Source: Gammaproteobacteria bacterium
GTDB taxonomy: Bacteria > Pseudomonadota > Gammaproteobacteria > Acidiferrobacterales > SPGG2
Length of the DNA stretch: 32,595 nucleotides
Assembly (NCBI GenBank): GCA_029861845.1
Contig: JAOTYM010000045.1
Coordinates: 1 to 32,595, forward strand
Reading direction: 5' to 3'
Shown: positions 6,346 through 12,979 of the stretch, piece by piece
How positions within the stretch are numbered: position 1 is the stretch's first letter
How the letters are laid out: each line of letters begins with the position of its first letter
Notes under the pieces: generated by a model
Told to the model about the DNA's origin: nothing
The model's input: the letters and a program-made list of their open reading frames with translations, nothing else
Databases searched by the model: none
Position numbers and translations under genes: made by a program

Positions 6346-6822
6346 ATGGATCGTTTCCTTGCCTTGGTGGTAGTGTGCCTTGCCGCCGCCGGCTGCGGTG
6401 CCGACGGTGACAATGCCTCGCTTAAAGATAACCACGGCTTTGGCTGGCACTTCGAGGCCCAGGGCGCAAATGGCGTCATCCTTCGGAATGCGCCCGGCGT
6501 GGTGGCGCCGGTGACCGTTGCCGTGCTCGCTGACATCTACGACCAGACCCAGGCGTGCACGGGATTGAACGCACCCGGCCCTTTCGTCATCGTGGTTGCA
6601 GAGGCGGTGGACGGCCCGGGCGGGAATACCATCGGTCGCACTTATTACCAGCCTCCGCTCGTCCTCATCACCGAGGGATGGTCGTGGATTGACACTGCCC
6701 GGCACGAATTCGTGCACTATCTCTTGGACCAGGCCGGTTTCCCGCGTGAGCTTAACAGTGCCCACCATTCCCCGTTTTTCACCGACTGTGTACACTCTTT
6801 CCCGTTGCTCGGCCTAGGCTAG
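6346..6822 (+). CDS. Lipoprotein with HExxH metallopeptidase-like motif
   Basis: The start chosen is ATG 6346 (a GGGGG run 5 bases upstream; an in-frame ATG at 6334 is an alternative). It has a lipoprotein signal peptide (MDRFLALVVVCLAAAGC) with Cys17 as the lipid site. HEFVH at residues 120-124 is a zincin-type HExxH, and NSAHHSPFFTDC at 137-148 supplies a candidate third zinc ligand. A lipid-anchored zinc peptidase facing the periplasm is the likely reading, but no named family is recognised. The protein is short (158 aa) and its last residues (VHSFPLLGLG) overlap the minus-strand gene 6779-6991, so the C-terminus may not be original. Confidence 0.6.
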   Translation: MDRFLALVVVCLAAAGCGADGDNASLKDNHGFGWHFEAQGANGVILRNAPGVVAPVTVAVLADIYDQTQACTGLNAPGPFVIVVAEAVDGPGGNTIGRTYYQPPLVLITEGWSWIDTARHEFVHYLLDQAGFPRELNSAHHSPFFTDCVHSFPLLGLG

Positions 6823-6991
6823 TGCCTACCGGTAATCTCCCCCACACGCGTTCCAGATTAGACACGATCTGACCGTATAGGGTCGCGAGTTCTTCTTTTG
6901 TGTAGGTTTCTGGATCCGCCACGATCGAATCCACATCATACAAGGCCCCGGCAGGGCAGACTTGGAGTTCAGGAAGTGGCTGCGTCAGCAC
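6779..6991 (-). CDS. Small protein of the PExxTKEELATL family, up to 70 aa
   Basis: The product (start at 6991, a GTG, without a strong ribosome site) reads LPELQVCPAGALYDVDSIVA, DPETYTKEELATLYGQIVSN, LERVWG. It keeps the complete core shared by the copies at 2065, 3006 and 5945. Residues after about 50 overlap the 3' end of the plus-strand lipoprotein and may be read-through. No signal peptide is visible. Of the four relatives it has the longest intact core. Function unknown. Confidence 0.45.
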   Translation of the reverse strand: MLTQPLPELQVCPAGALYDVDSIVADPETYTKEELATLYGQIVSNLERVWGRLPVGTSLGRATGKSVHSR

Positions 6992-7011
6992 GGTGGCAAT
7001 CCGTGTTGGAA

Positions 7012-7037
7012 AGAAAAAGGCCCGCGCGAGGCGGGCC
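7012..7037 (-). terminator. Rho-independent terminator (minus strand)
   Basis: On the minus strand: GGCCCGC-ctcgc-GCGGGCC followed by TTTTTCT. It lies 15 bases beyond the stop of the open frame that ends at 7052 and would end minus-strand transcripts from the 7.1-7.5 kb region. Confidence 0.8.
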
Positions 7038-7051
7038 GCTTCACGTCACGA

Positions 7052-7271
7052 TTAGCCGGCTATCCTTGTGGCCTGTCCGCGTCGGAAGGCAGAATCTCCT
7101 TGCTCGCTATGTTTGAAACGCAGTTTGCCCCCCGTGCCTACCACAGACGGCCGCGGCCGCAAAATCGTCTGCGTTACCACGATGCTATCGCTCGCCGGCG
7201 CGGTTCCCACTGGCAGCGCACTGCTAATAATCAGTGTGCCCGCTAGAGAAGGGTCGAGGCGATATCGCCAC
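7052..7271 (-). pseudogene. Possible C-terminal gene fragment
   Basis: A minus-strand frame open from about 7271 to TAA at 7052 reads DGWRYRLDPSLAGTLIISSA, then LPVGTAPASDSIVVTQTILR and a basic tail (KHSEQGDSAFRRGQATRIAG). It has no start codon of its own but ends just before a strong terminator, as a real gene end would. No family is recognised. The rest of 6992-7312 shows nothing else. Confidence 0.3.
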
Positions 7272-7312
7272 CCATCTTCTGCGTGGGTTCAGCACGCCAA
7301 GCACGCGTGCGT

Positions 7313-7477
7313 CTAGGCGTGGCGCGGGCGAATCGGCCCCGCGGGCGGCTTGGCGTGCCCGTGGTGCAGCAGGGCCTGGAGGCGGTTGATCCGCTTGCCA
7401 AGCCAGATGCCTGTATGAATAGCCCTTTGGTACTGCGCGTTCTGCCAGTAGCGCTTCTCTATCATCTGCTCATCCAT
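7313..7477 (-). CDS. Uncharacterised 54-aa protein
   Basis: ATG 7477 has a good site (GGAGAGG, 8 bases upstream). The product (MDEQMIEKRYWQNAQYQRAI, HTGIWLGKRINRLQALLHHG, ending PAGPIRPRHA) is basic and His-rich at the end. Its N-terminal half resembles that of the 175-aa protein at 1068-1595. It is preceded by copy B of the hairpin element and a perfect 12-bp palindrome. Function unknown. Confidence 0.45.
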   Translation of the reverse strand: MDEQMIEKRYWQNAQYQRAIHTGIWLGKRINRLQALLHHGHAKPPAGPIRPRHA

Positions 7478-7518
7478 TGCTGTTACCTCTCCGCATATCA
7501 ATGCTGTCGGTTTACGAG

Positions 7519-7590
7519 CCGTAATTACGGGAGACGGAGGGCAACACCCCTCATAAAGCCGAAAGCACTGCCCCTGGCGGGTGAATTAGC
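7519..7590 (-). promoter_or_regulatory. Recurrent hairpin element, copy B, with CCGTAATTACGG palindrome
   Basis: Plus-strand order: perfect palindrome CCGTAATTACGG (7519-7530), stem GAGGG-6 nt-CCCTC (7537-7552), ATAAAGCCGAAAG, then CTGGCGGGTG. This matches copy A at 3241-3310 in order, loop length and flanks. One pair differs as A-T against G-C, which keeps the stem. It is upstream of the minus-strand gene starting at 7477. Confidence 0.45.
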
Positions 7591-7814
7591 GATTGGTCGT
7601 TCGGGGTGGGCGGAGCAGGAGGCTTAATGCACGCCGGCTGGGCGTCCATCACCCGCCAAGCACAACAACAAAAACTGTATACACCAGATGGGGTTAACCT
7701 TCACTGATGTGGGTCAAGAATCCATCAACTTGATCGGATTCAATGAGGAAGCTGAAACGCCATAAGGAAAACTATCTTGGGATTAGAGTGACGCCCTGAG
7801 AGTGCGATCGAGGT
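7591..7814. other. Intergenic, no gene seen
   Basis: Together with 7478-7590 this makes about 340 bases without a gene. Apart from the hairpin element, nothing is recognised: no tRNA, no clear terminator for the cytochrome gene that ends at 7815, and no ORF with a ribosome site. Confidence 0.4.
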
Positions 7815-8732
7815 TCACTCGTCGTCGACGCGATTAATGATCGGTGGAATAGATTTCAAATAGTCGACGATGGCGTTGAGATCGTCGTTGCTCAAGTACC
7901 GCAAGCCTTCATCGATGACGTCCACCATCAATCCACCCGCGAAGTCATCGTTCGGATCCACGCCGCGTTTAAGGTACCTACGCAGGGAATTCCGACCCCA
8001 GCCGCCAATGCCGGTATCGGCGTCCGGCGTAATGTTAGGAACGGGATCACCATCCGGCCCATCGCGGGTCCCGGCCAGATACTGGTCGTTGTCCAGGGCC
8101 CCGAAAAGGTTTCTGGGCGTGTGGCATTCACCACAGTGGCCAAGGACATTTACCAAATACGCACCCCGCTTAACATGATCGCTCAGGTCTGTCGGTGACT
8201 CGATGGGCTCAAAGAACAATCGCTTCCAGATTCGGTTAATGAATCGGAATCGCAAGTACCAGGGTAGCTTATGGGGTTTGTTCTGTTGGGCGCTCGCTGG
8301 CACCGTTTGCAGATAGGCGAAAAGCGCCCGAATGTCTTCAGGTTGCATTCCTGAATACGCCGTATAAGGCAAGACGGGGTAGTAGTGCACGCCGCCCGGG
8401 CCTTCGCCGCGCGTTAGCGCGCTGATCAAGTCATTAATATCCCAATTGCCAATGCCGTGATCAGGATGAGCAGTAATGTTCGGTGAGTAGAAAATGCCAA
8501 ACGGCGTGTTGAATTCGACGCCACCAGCAAGATATTCGCCATCGTTTTCAGTGTCGGTATGACACGCCACGCAGCCCGAGGCACGCAACACATACTCTCC
8601 GCGCTCGCGCAGTGTCTGCGCCGTCACCGTCGTCGCAGACACTAGTAAGAACAGCCCGAACGCGGCGCACGCCATTCGCGTTCGGGCTGTCGTCCTAGGA
8701 AGCGGCTCGGCCCATGCGTAATTCAGGGTCAA
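7815..8732 (-). CDS. Periplasmic diheme cytochrome c
   Basis: Two heme-binding motifs are visible, CVACH (near residue 54) and CGECH (near residue 203), in a tandem arrangement like the cytochrome c subunits of membrane alcohol/gluconate dehydrogenases (LRERGEYVLRASGCVACHTD and HVKRGAYLVNVLGHCGECHT are the family's heme approaches). The TTG start at 8732 is preferred because it gives a signal peptide with three Arg residues (RTTARTR) before the hydrophobic core; the inner ATG at 8675 would give a signal without positive charge. It starts 12 bases after the cytochrome c' stop, so the two are co-transcribed. It probably passes electrons in the periplasm; the dehydrogenase partner is not in the window. 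Confidence 0.85.
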   Translation of the reverse strand: MTLNYAWAEPLPRTTARTRMACAAFGLFLLVSATTVTAQTLRERGEYVLRASGCVACHTDTENDGEYLAGGVEFNTPFGIFYSPNITAHPDHGIGNWDINDLISALTRGEGPGGVHYYPVLPYTAYSGMQPEDIRALFAYLQTVPASAQQNKPHKLPWYLRFRFINRIWKRLFFEPIESPTDLSDHVKRGAYLVNVLGHCGECHTPRNLFGALDNDQYLAGTRDGPDGDPVPNITPDADTGIGGWGRNSLRRYLKRGVDPNDDFAGGLMVDVIDEGLRYLSNDDLNAIVDYLKSIPPIINRVDDE

Positions 8733-8744
8733 GCCATACCATCC

Positions 8745-9197
8745 CTAGTCCTTTTTCTTGCGGTACTTCTTGTGACAACCTTTGCAGGCATCCCAAACCC
8801 CCTCCAGTTTCGCCACCGTCATATCCTTATCACCAGTTCTGGCAGTAGCCGCATAGGCGGCGGTGGCTTGCACCAGGTCTTCGGCCTTTGCCTCGAAGTC
8901 GCTCCAATTTTGCCAAATGTCGGGCTTAGCCTGCGTTGTCACATCTTCCGTCGGTTTGGCATCTTCTTTGAAAGCGGTCACTATCATTTTGCTCAACGCT
9001 TGAAGACCGTCGGTGTGAGTCGCCAGGTGCGCGCTGTGTCCGACACCGCCATGGGTGATCTGGGCAATGCCAGTGGCGTGCCCACCGACGGCCTTCATTA
9101 CACCTTTTCTATATTTGATTGGGCCTTCTTGCGCGAAAGTGCCGGCCGAAAGCGGGAGTAGTGCCATGGATAAACAAAAAATTATCGTCGTTTTCAT
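8745..9197 (-). CDS. Cytochrome c' (class II cytochrome c)
   Basis: ATG 9197 has AAGGAGG 4 bases upstream. A signal peptide (cleavage after TFA, about residue 22) precedes a four-helix-type domain beginning IKYRKGVMKAVGGH, and the single heme site CKGCHKKYRKKKD is at the extreme C-terminus, which is the hallmark of cytochrome c'. The family binds NO or CO at a five-coordinate heme or acts in electron transfer. The 150-aa length is normal. It is the first of two cytochrome genes, with a 12-base gap to the diheme cytochrome. About 110 bases separate it from the NHL gene upstream. Confidence 0.88.
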   Translation of the reverse strand: MKTTIIFCLSMALLPLSAGTFAQEGPIKYRKGVMKAVGGHATGIAQITHGGVGHSAHLATHTDGLQALSKMIVTAFKEDAKPTEDVTTQAKPDIWQNWSDFEAKAEDLVQATAAYAATARTGDKDMTVAKLEGVWDACKGCHKKYRKKKD

Positions 9198-9306
9198 CCT
9201 ACCTCCTTTAGGTAGATCTTCGAATTTGGCGGGGGTTGGTGACGCTGAGTCCGATAACTGGGTAGAACATCGTAGCGAATAGCCCGGTCATTGTCGATCC
9301 CGGACG

Positions 9307-10194
9307 TCAATCGAAGGTTAGTTTGTAGCGCACGATTCGGTCGTTGCCAGAGTCGGCGATCCAAAGCGTATCGCCAACGAGTTCAACCCCTTCCGGGGTG
9401 CGAAAACGGTCGGGCCCACGGCCAGCGCGGCCATTGCCCATTGTTGCCACCAATGCACCATTTGCTGTGATCAGCTTGACGCTATGGGTATGCTTGTCAG
9501 CGATAATCAAGGTTCCGTTGGGGGCAACATCGAGATAGCGTTGTCCACTGAAGTTATAAGGCGCACCGCTAAGCTCCCGTAGGATTTTGAGATCTGGGCT
9601 CATCAGTAACATGCGATTGTTGCCGGAATCGGCCACCCAGATGTTGCCGTTCGGTGCGACCTCAACGTCGTGGGGCGCAGATAAGCCGTCTTGTTCTGCC
9701 ACCACGCGACCTGACAAATAGGCAACAATATTCCCACTGCCTGCTCCGGTCACATAGACTCGACCGTTGGGGTGCGCAAGCACACCCTCGGGCGCGCGAA
9801 TCTTTTCTGATAACTCGCCAATTAGTTTGGCCTTGTTGCCGTCAAGCTCATAGACGGCAGTACGATGATTGTGCGTATCGGCAACGTAGAGCCGACCCCG
9901 GGCATCGAAATCGACGTCATGGGTTCCATTTTGCTCGTGTGCCCCAAAACTGGCCATATAGCTAAGCGAATGAGGGTCCAAAATAACCACCCGGTTGTTT
10001 CCGACATCCGAGACGAATAGCCGTGACCCATCCGGTGAGAGTTTTATATCGTGCGGATTCGATAGTGGTGCCTTGCTTGTTGCTTCGAAAGTCCAACGAA
10101 CACTATCCGCCAATGCCGATCCGGCGCTGATAAAGCTGATCACCAAACACGCAGTTATTGCCCGCATCGTTGTTACTAGATGTTGATGTTGCAT
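9307..10194 (-). CDS. Exported NHL-repeat beta-propeller protein
   Basis: The start chosen is ATG 10194 (GGAGA 4 bases upstream) rather than the upstream start at 10215. A signal peptide ends at SALA (about residue 29). The mature protein is six NHL-type blades: NPHDIKLSPDGSRLFVSDVG, GTHDVDFDARGRLYVADTHN, APEGVLAHPNGRVYVTG, APHDVEVAPNGNIWVADSGN, RYLDVAPNGTLIIADKHT, TPEGVELVGDTLWIADSGND. The repeated ADSGN/ADTHN turns are diagnostic. NHL propellers bind ligands or are lyases (peptidyl-glycine type); no catalytic residues can be assigned. It sits between pyruvate kinase and the cytochromes on the same strand. It is not closely similar to the propeller at 3899. Confidence 0.85.
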   Translation of the reverse strand: MQHQHLVTTMRAITACLVISFISAGSALADSVRWTFEATSKAPLSNPHDIKLSPDGSRLFVSDVGNNRVVILDPHSLSYMASFGAHEQNGTHDVDFDARGRLYVADTHNHRTAVYELDGNKAKLIGELSEKIRAPEGVLAHPNGRVYVTGAGSGNIVAYLSGRVVAEQDGLSAPHDVEVAPNGNIWVADSGNNRMLLMSPDLKILRELSGAPYNFSGQRYLDVAPNGTLIIADKHTHSVKLITANGALVATMGNGRAGRGPDRFRTPEGVELVGDTLWIADSGNDRIVRYKLTFD

Positions 10195-10253
10195 AGTTTC
10201 TCCACTGAATGGCATGAACAGTTTTATTAGTTGGTCGTCAGGCGCACGTGGCG

Positions 10254-11684
10254 CTAGTCCACGGTCAACACGCGAATCATGTCGGTACTACCGGCTTGGC
10301 GAGAGTGTCCAGCGGTGACAACAATGATGTCGCCGGTTTGCACATCATCGAGTTGCTTAGCGTGCCTAATCGCGAACTGAATTCTGTCTTCATCTGAACC
10401 ATCGCCTTGGTAATGCACTGGGCTCACACCCCAATTCATGGCCAGACGCCGCACCACTGGTAACGACGAAGTAACGGCGAGAATGAGGCAATCGGGGCGA
10501 TACTTTGAAATGAGACGTGATGTGAAACCGGTCTCAGTTAGAGAAATGATCGCAGCTGCCCGCAGGTGATTGGCCATGGTGATCGACGCCTGCGCTACGG
10601 CTTCCGTGACCACGTGAGACGGATGCGGCAGTATTTGCTGCAGATGCCCGTATTCGTGCAAGCCCACCTCTGCTTCGAGTGAGAGCGCCACCATCGTGCG
10701 AATGGCTTCGATCGGGTAAGCGCCGATCGCGGTTTCCCCAGACAACATCACCGCCGACGTTCCATCGAGAATGGCATTCGCCACATCGCTGACTTCGGCG
10801 CGGGTCGGCCGCGGGTTTCTTTCCATTGAATCGAGCATCTGCGTGGCAGTGATGACTGGCTTGCCGTTTGTCACGGTAGTTCGAATGATCTGCTTTTGGA
10901 TAGTCGGGCCTCGTGCCATGCCCAGTTCGACGCCGAGATCGCCACGCGCCACCATCGTGCCGTCGGCAACTGCAATAATTTCTTTGAGGTTATCCACGCC
11001 GCTGTGGTTTTCGATCTTCGCAATAATCGGGATTTCGGCGTTAAGTGCCTTGAGCTTATCGCGAATGCGCTCGACGTCCCTGGCGCTGCGAATGAACGGC
11101 GCCGCTATGTATTCGACACCGTGAGAAACGGCGAACGTTAGGTCGTCATCGCTATGCGAATCTAAGCCATCGAAGACGCTGGGATTGTCAGGCAAATTTA
11201 CCCCTTTGTTATTGCGCAAGGTGCCGCCACTCTCTACGCGGCAACGAACCGCCCGATCTTCGACACCCATTACCCTGAGCTCCATAAGCCCATCGTCGAG
11301 CAAAACCCGGTCTTTTGGTTTGACGTGCTCGTACAACGTTTTGTGTGAGACCGAGACCCCGTCGACATTGCCAATGCGGTCATCGGCACGCAACGCAAAC
11401 TGCTGACCACGCTTAAGCTCTATCGTCCCGCCATCTACCAGACCGGTTCGAATTTCGCACCCGCGCGTGTCGACCATTATCGCAACGTTGGCTTGTATTG
11501 CCTCGGCCGCGCGACGGACTTTCTTCAGTTGCGCATCATGGGTCTCGAGATTGCCATGAGACAGATTCAGTCGCGCGACATTCATACCCGCGACGATCAT
11601 TTCGCGAAGCGTGTTCTCATCATCACAGGCGGGACCAACGGTGGCTATTACCTTGGTCCTTCGGAGTCGGTGCCTTGTAGTCAG
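10254..11684 (-). CDS. pyk: Pyruvate kinase, with unusual start codon
   Basis: Converts phosphoenolpyruvate and ADP to pyruvate and ATP. All core motifs are present: IIAKIENHSGVDN, MVARGDLGVELG (Mg/K site), ITATQMLDSM, RPTRAEVSDVANAILDGTSA and MLSGETAIGAYP. The first ATG (11600) would begin inside the domain, but homology continues upstream as TTRHRLRRTKVIATVGPACD, the normal N-terminus of the enzyme. In that stretch there is no ATG, GTG or TTG; the best candidates are CTG 11684 or ACG 11687 behind AGGAGA. With CTG the length is 476 aa, normal for the family. The intergenic region to the divergent dehydrogenase holds a perfect inverted repeat. Confidence 0.9.
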   Translation of the reverse strand: MTTRHRLRRTKVIATVGPACDDENTLREMIVAGMNVARLNLSHGNLETHDAQLKKVRRAAEAIQANVAIMVDTRGCEIRTGLVDGGTIELKRGQQFALRADDRIGNVDGVSVSHKTLYEHVKPKDRVLLDDGLMELRVMGVEDRAVRCRVESGGTLRNNKGVNLPDNPSVFDGLDSHSDDDLTFAVSHGVEYIAAPFIRSARDVERIRDKLKALNAEIPIIAKIENHSGVDNLKEIIAVADGTMVARGDLGVELGMARGPTIQKQIIRTTVTNGKPVITATQMLDSMERNPRPTRAEVSDVANAILDGTSAVMLSGETAIGAYPIEAIRTMVALSLEAEVGLHEYGHLQQILPHPSHVVTEAVAQASITMANHLRAAAIISLTETGFTSRLISKYRPDCLILAVTSSLPVVRRLAMNWGVSPVHYQGDGSDEDRIQFAIRHAKQLDDVQTGDIIVVTAGHSRQAGSTDMIRVLTVD

Positions 11685-11804
11685 CGTGGTTTCTCCTAAC
11701 TGTTCATGCTTATCAAAAAGGTCGGTGGTACAAAGGCGTATCCGATGCCACGTACGAGTAAGCGTGCGCCGATTTTATATGTACTCATACTCAATTATCT
11801 AACT

Positions 11805-11823
11805 ATTTATCGTAGCGATAAAT
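11805..11823. promoter_or_regulatory. Perfect inverted repeat between divergent genes (candidate operator)
   Basis: ATTTATCG-tag-CGATAAAT: 8-bp arms and a 3-base spacer in an AT-rich stretch between pyruvate kinase (leftward) and leucine dehydrogenase (rightward). Symmetry and position suggest a dimeric regulator site serving one or both genes. The regulator is unknown. Confidence 0.5.
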
Positions 11824-11905
11824 TAGTATGCTAGCCTGCCGGGCGAGCTTCACTCAGCGTTTGTTAACCAACGATGTCTGGCGAGTCTTATGCGGGGTTC
11901 CCGAT

Positions 11906-12952
11906 ATGTTCGGCAAACTGGACTATGACGGCCACGAACGGGTCGTTTTCGCTCACGATGAAGCCACGGGTCTGAAGGCAATCATTGCCCTTCATAGTAC
12001 ACGACTTGGCCCCGCCTTTGGTGGTTGCCGGATGTGGCCTTACGAAGATGACGAACGCGCTCTGACGGATGCGCTGCGTCTTTCCCGTGGTATGACCTAC
12101 AAGGCCGCCATCTGCGAATTGCCATACGGTGGCGGCAAATCGGTGATTATGGCTGATCCGGCTAAGCAAAAGACACCACAGCTCCTTGCCGCAATGGGGC
12201 GTTTGGTCGAGAGTCTCGGCGGCCGCTATATCATTGCCGACGATGTCGGGACGACGTTGGCTGATATAGCCGTAATGCGGAAACAGACGCGCTACACTGC
12301 CGGTGCTACCAACGCAGCCCAAGCACGCTTGGCGGTAACGGCCTACGGGGTCTTGATGAGTATGCAAGCGGCAGTCGCGCACCGATTCGGAAAAGCCGAT
12401 TTCTCAGGACTGCGAATCTCGGTGCAGGGCTTGGGGAACGTAGGCATGCCCTTATGTCAATCACTGCGTGAGGGCGGCGCGGAGTTGATTGTTGCCGACA
12501 TTAATGACAGACGAGTAGCGGAAGCGAAGCAACGATTTGCCGCCAAGGGGGTGGCAATCGAAGACATTTATTCACAAGACGCGGATATCTTCGCACCGTG
12601 CGCCTTGGGTGCAGTGCTCAATGACCAGTCGATTCCGCGCCTACGAGTCAAACTCATTTGTGGCGGTGCTAACAATCAGCTGTATGCGGCCCACCACGAC
12701 CGGGACTTGGCGGACCGTGGTATCTTGTTTGTACCGGATTATCTAGCGAGCGCGGGCGGTGTCATCGATTTCTATCAAGAAATGATCGATGATCGGCCAG
12801 AGGCGATATTGCAATCAGTCGAGCGTATTCGAAGCATCACCCGATTGGTGCTTGAAAGTGCCAAGAACAGCGGGCGAACTGCCTTGCAAGTCGCGGATCG
12901 GATGGTACAACAGCGCCTACGAGCGGCTTCGACGGATGAAATTCGTGGCTAA
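11906..12952 (+). CDS. ldh: Leucine (Leu/Phe/Val) dehydrogenase
   Basis: NAD-dependent oxidative deamination of branched-chain (or aromatic) amino acids to 2-oxo acids. Visible motifs: ATGLKAIIALHSTRLGPAFG-GCRMW, SRGMTYKAAICELPYGGGKS with the two catalytic lysines, ADDVGTT, the Rossmann motif VQGLGNVGMPLC, YSQDADIFAPCALGAVLND and GGANNQL. ATG 11906 matches the family N-terminus (MFGKLDYDGHERVVF); a start at 11828 would add 26 unrelated residues. 348 aa is normal. Two same-strand genes follow at gaps of 27 and 36 bases. Substrate preference between Leu, Val and Phe cannot be told from sequence. Confidence 0.9.
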   Translation: MFGKLDYDGHERVVFAHDEATGLKAIIALHSTRLGPAFGGCRMWPYEDDERALTDALRLSRGMTYKAAICELPYGGGKSVIMADPAKQKTPQLLAAMGRLVESLGGRYIIADDVGTTLADIAVMRKQTRYTAGATNAAQARLAVTAYGVLMSMQAAVAHRFGKADFSGLRISVQGLGNVGMPLCQSLREGGAELIVADINDRRVAEAKQRFAAKGVAIEDIYSQDADIFAPCALGAVLNDQSIPRLRVKLICGGANNQLYAAHHDRDLADRGILFVPDYLASAGGVIDFYQEMIDDRPEAILQSVERIRSITRLVLESAKNSGRTALQVADRMVQQRLRAASTDEIRG

Positions 12953-12979
12953 GCGAGCAGTCGGGGACGCGTCGACCCA

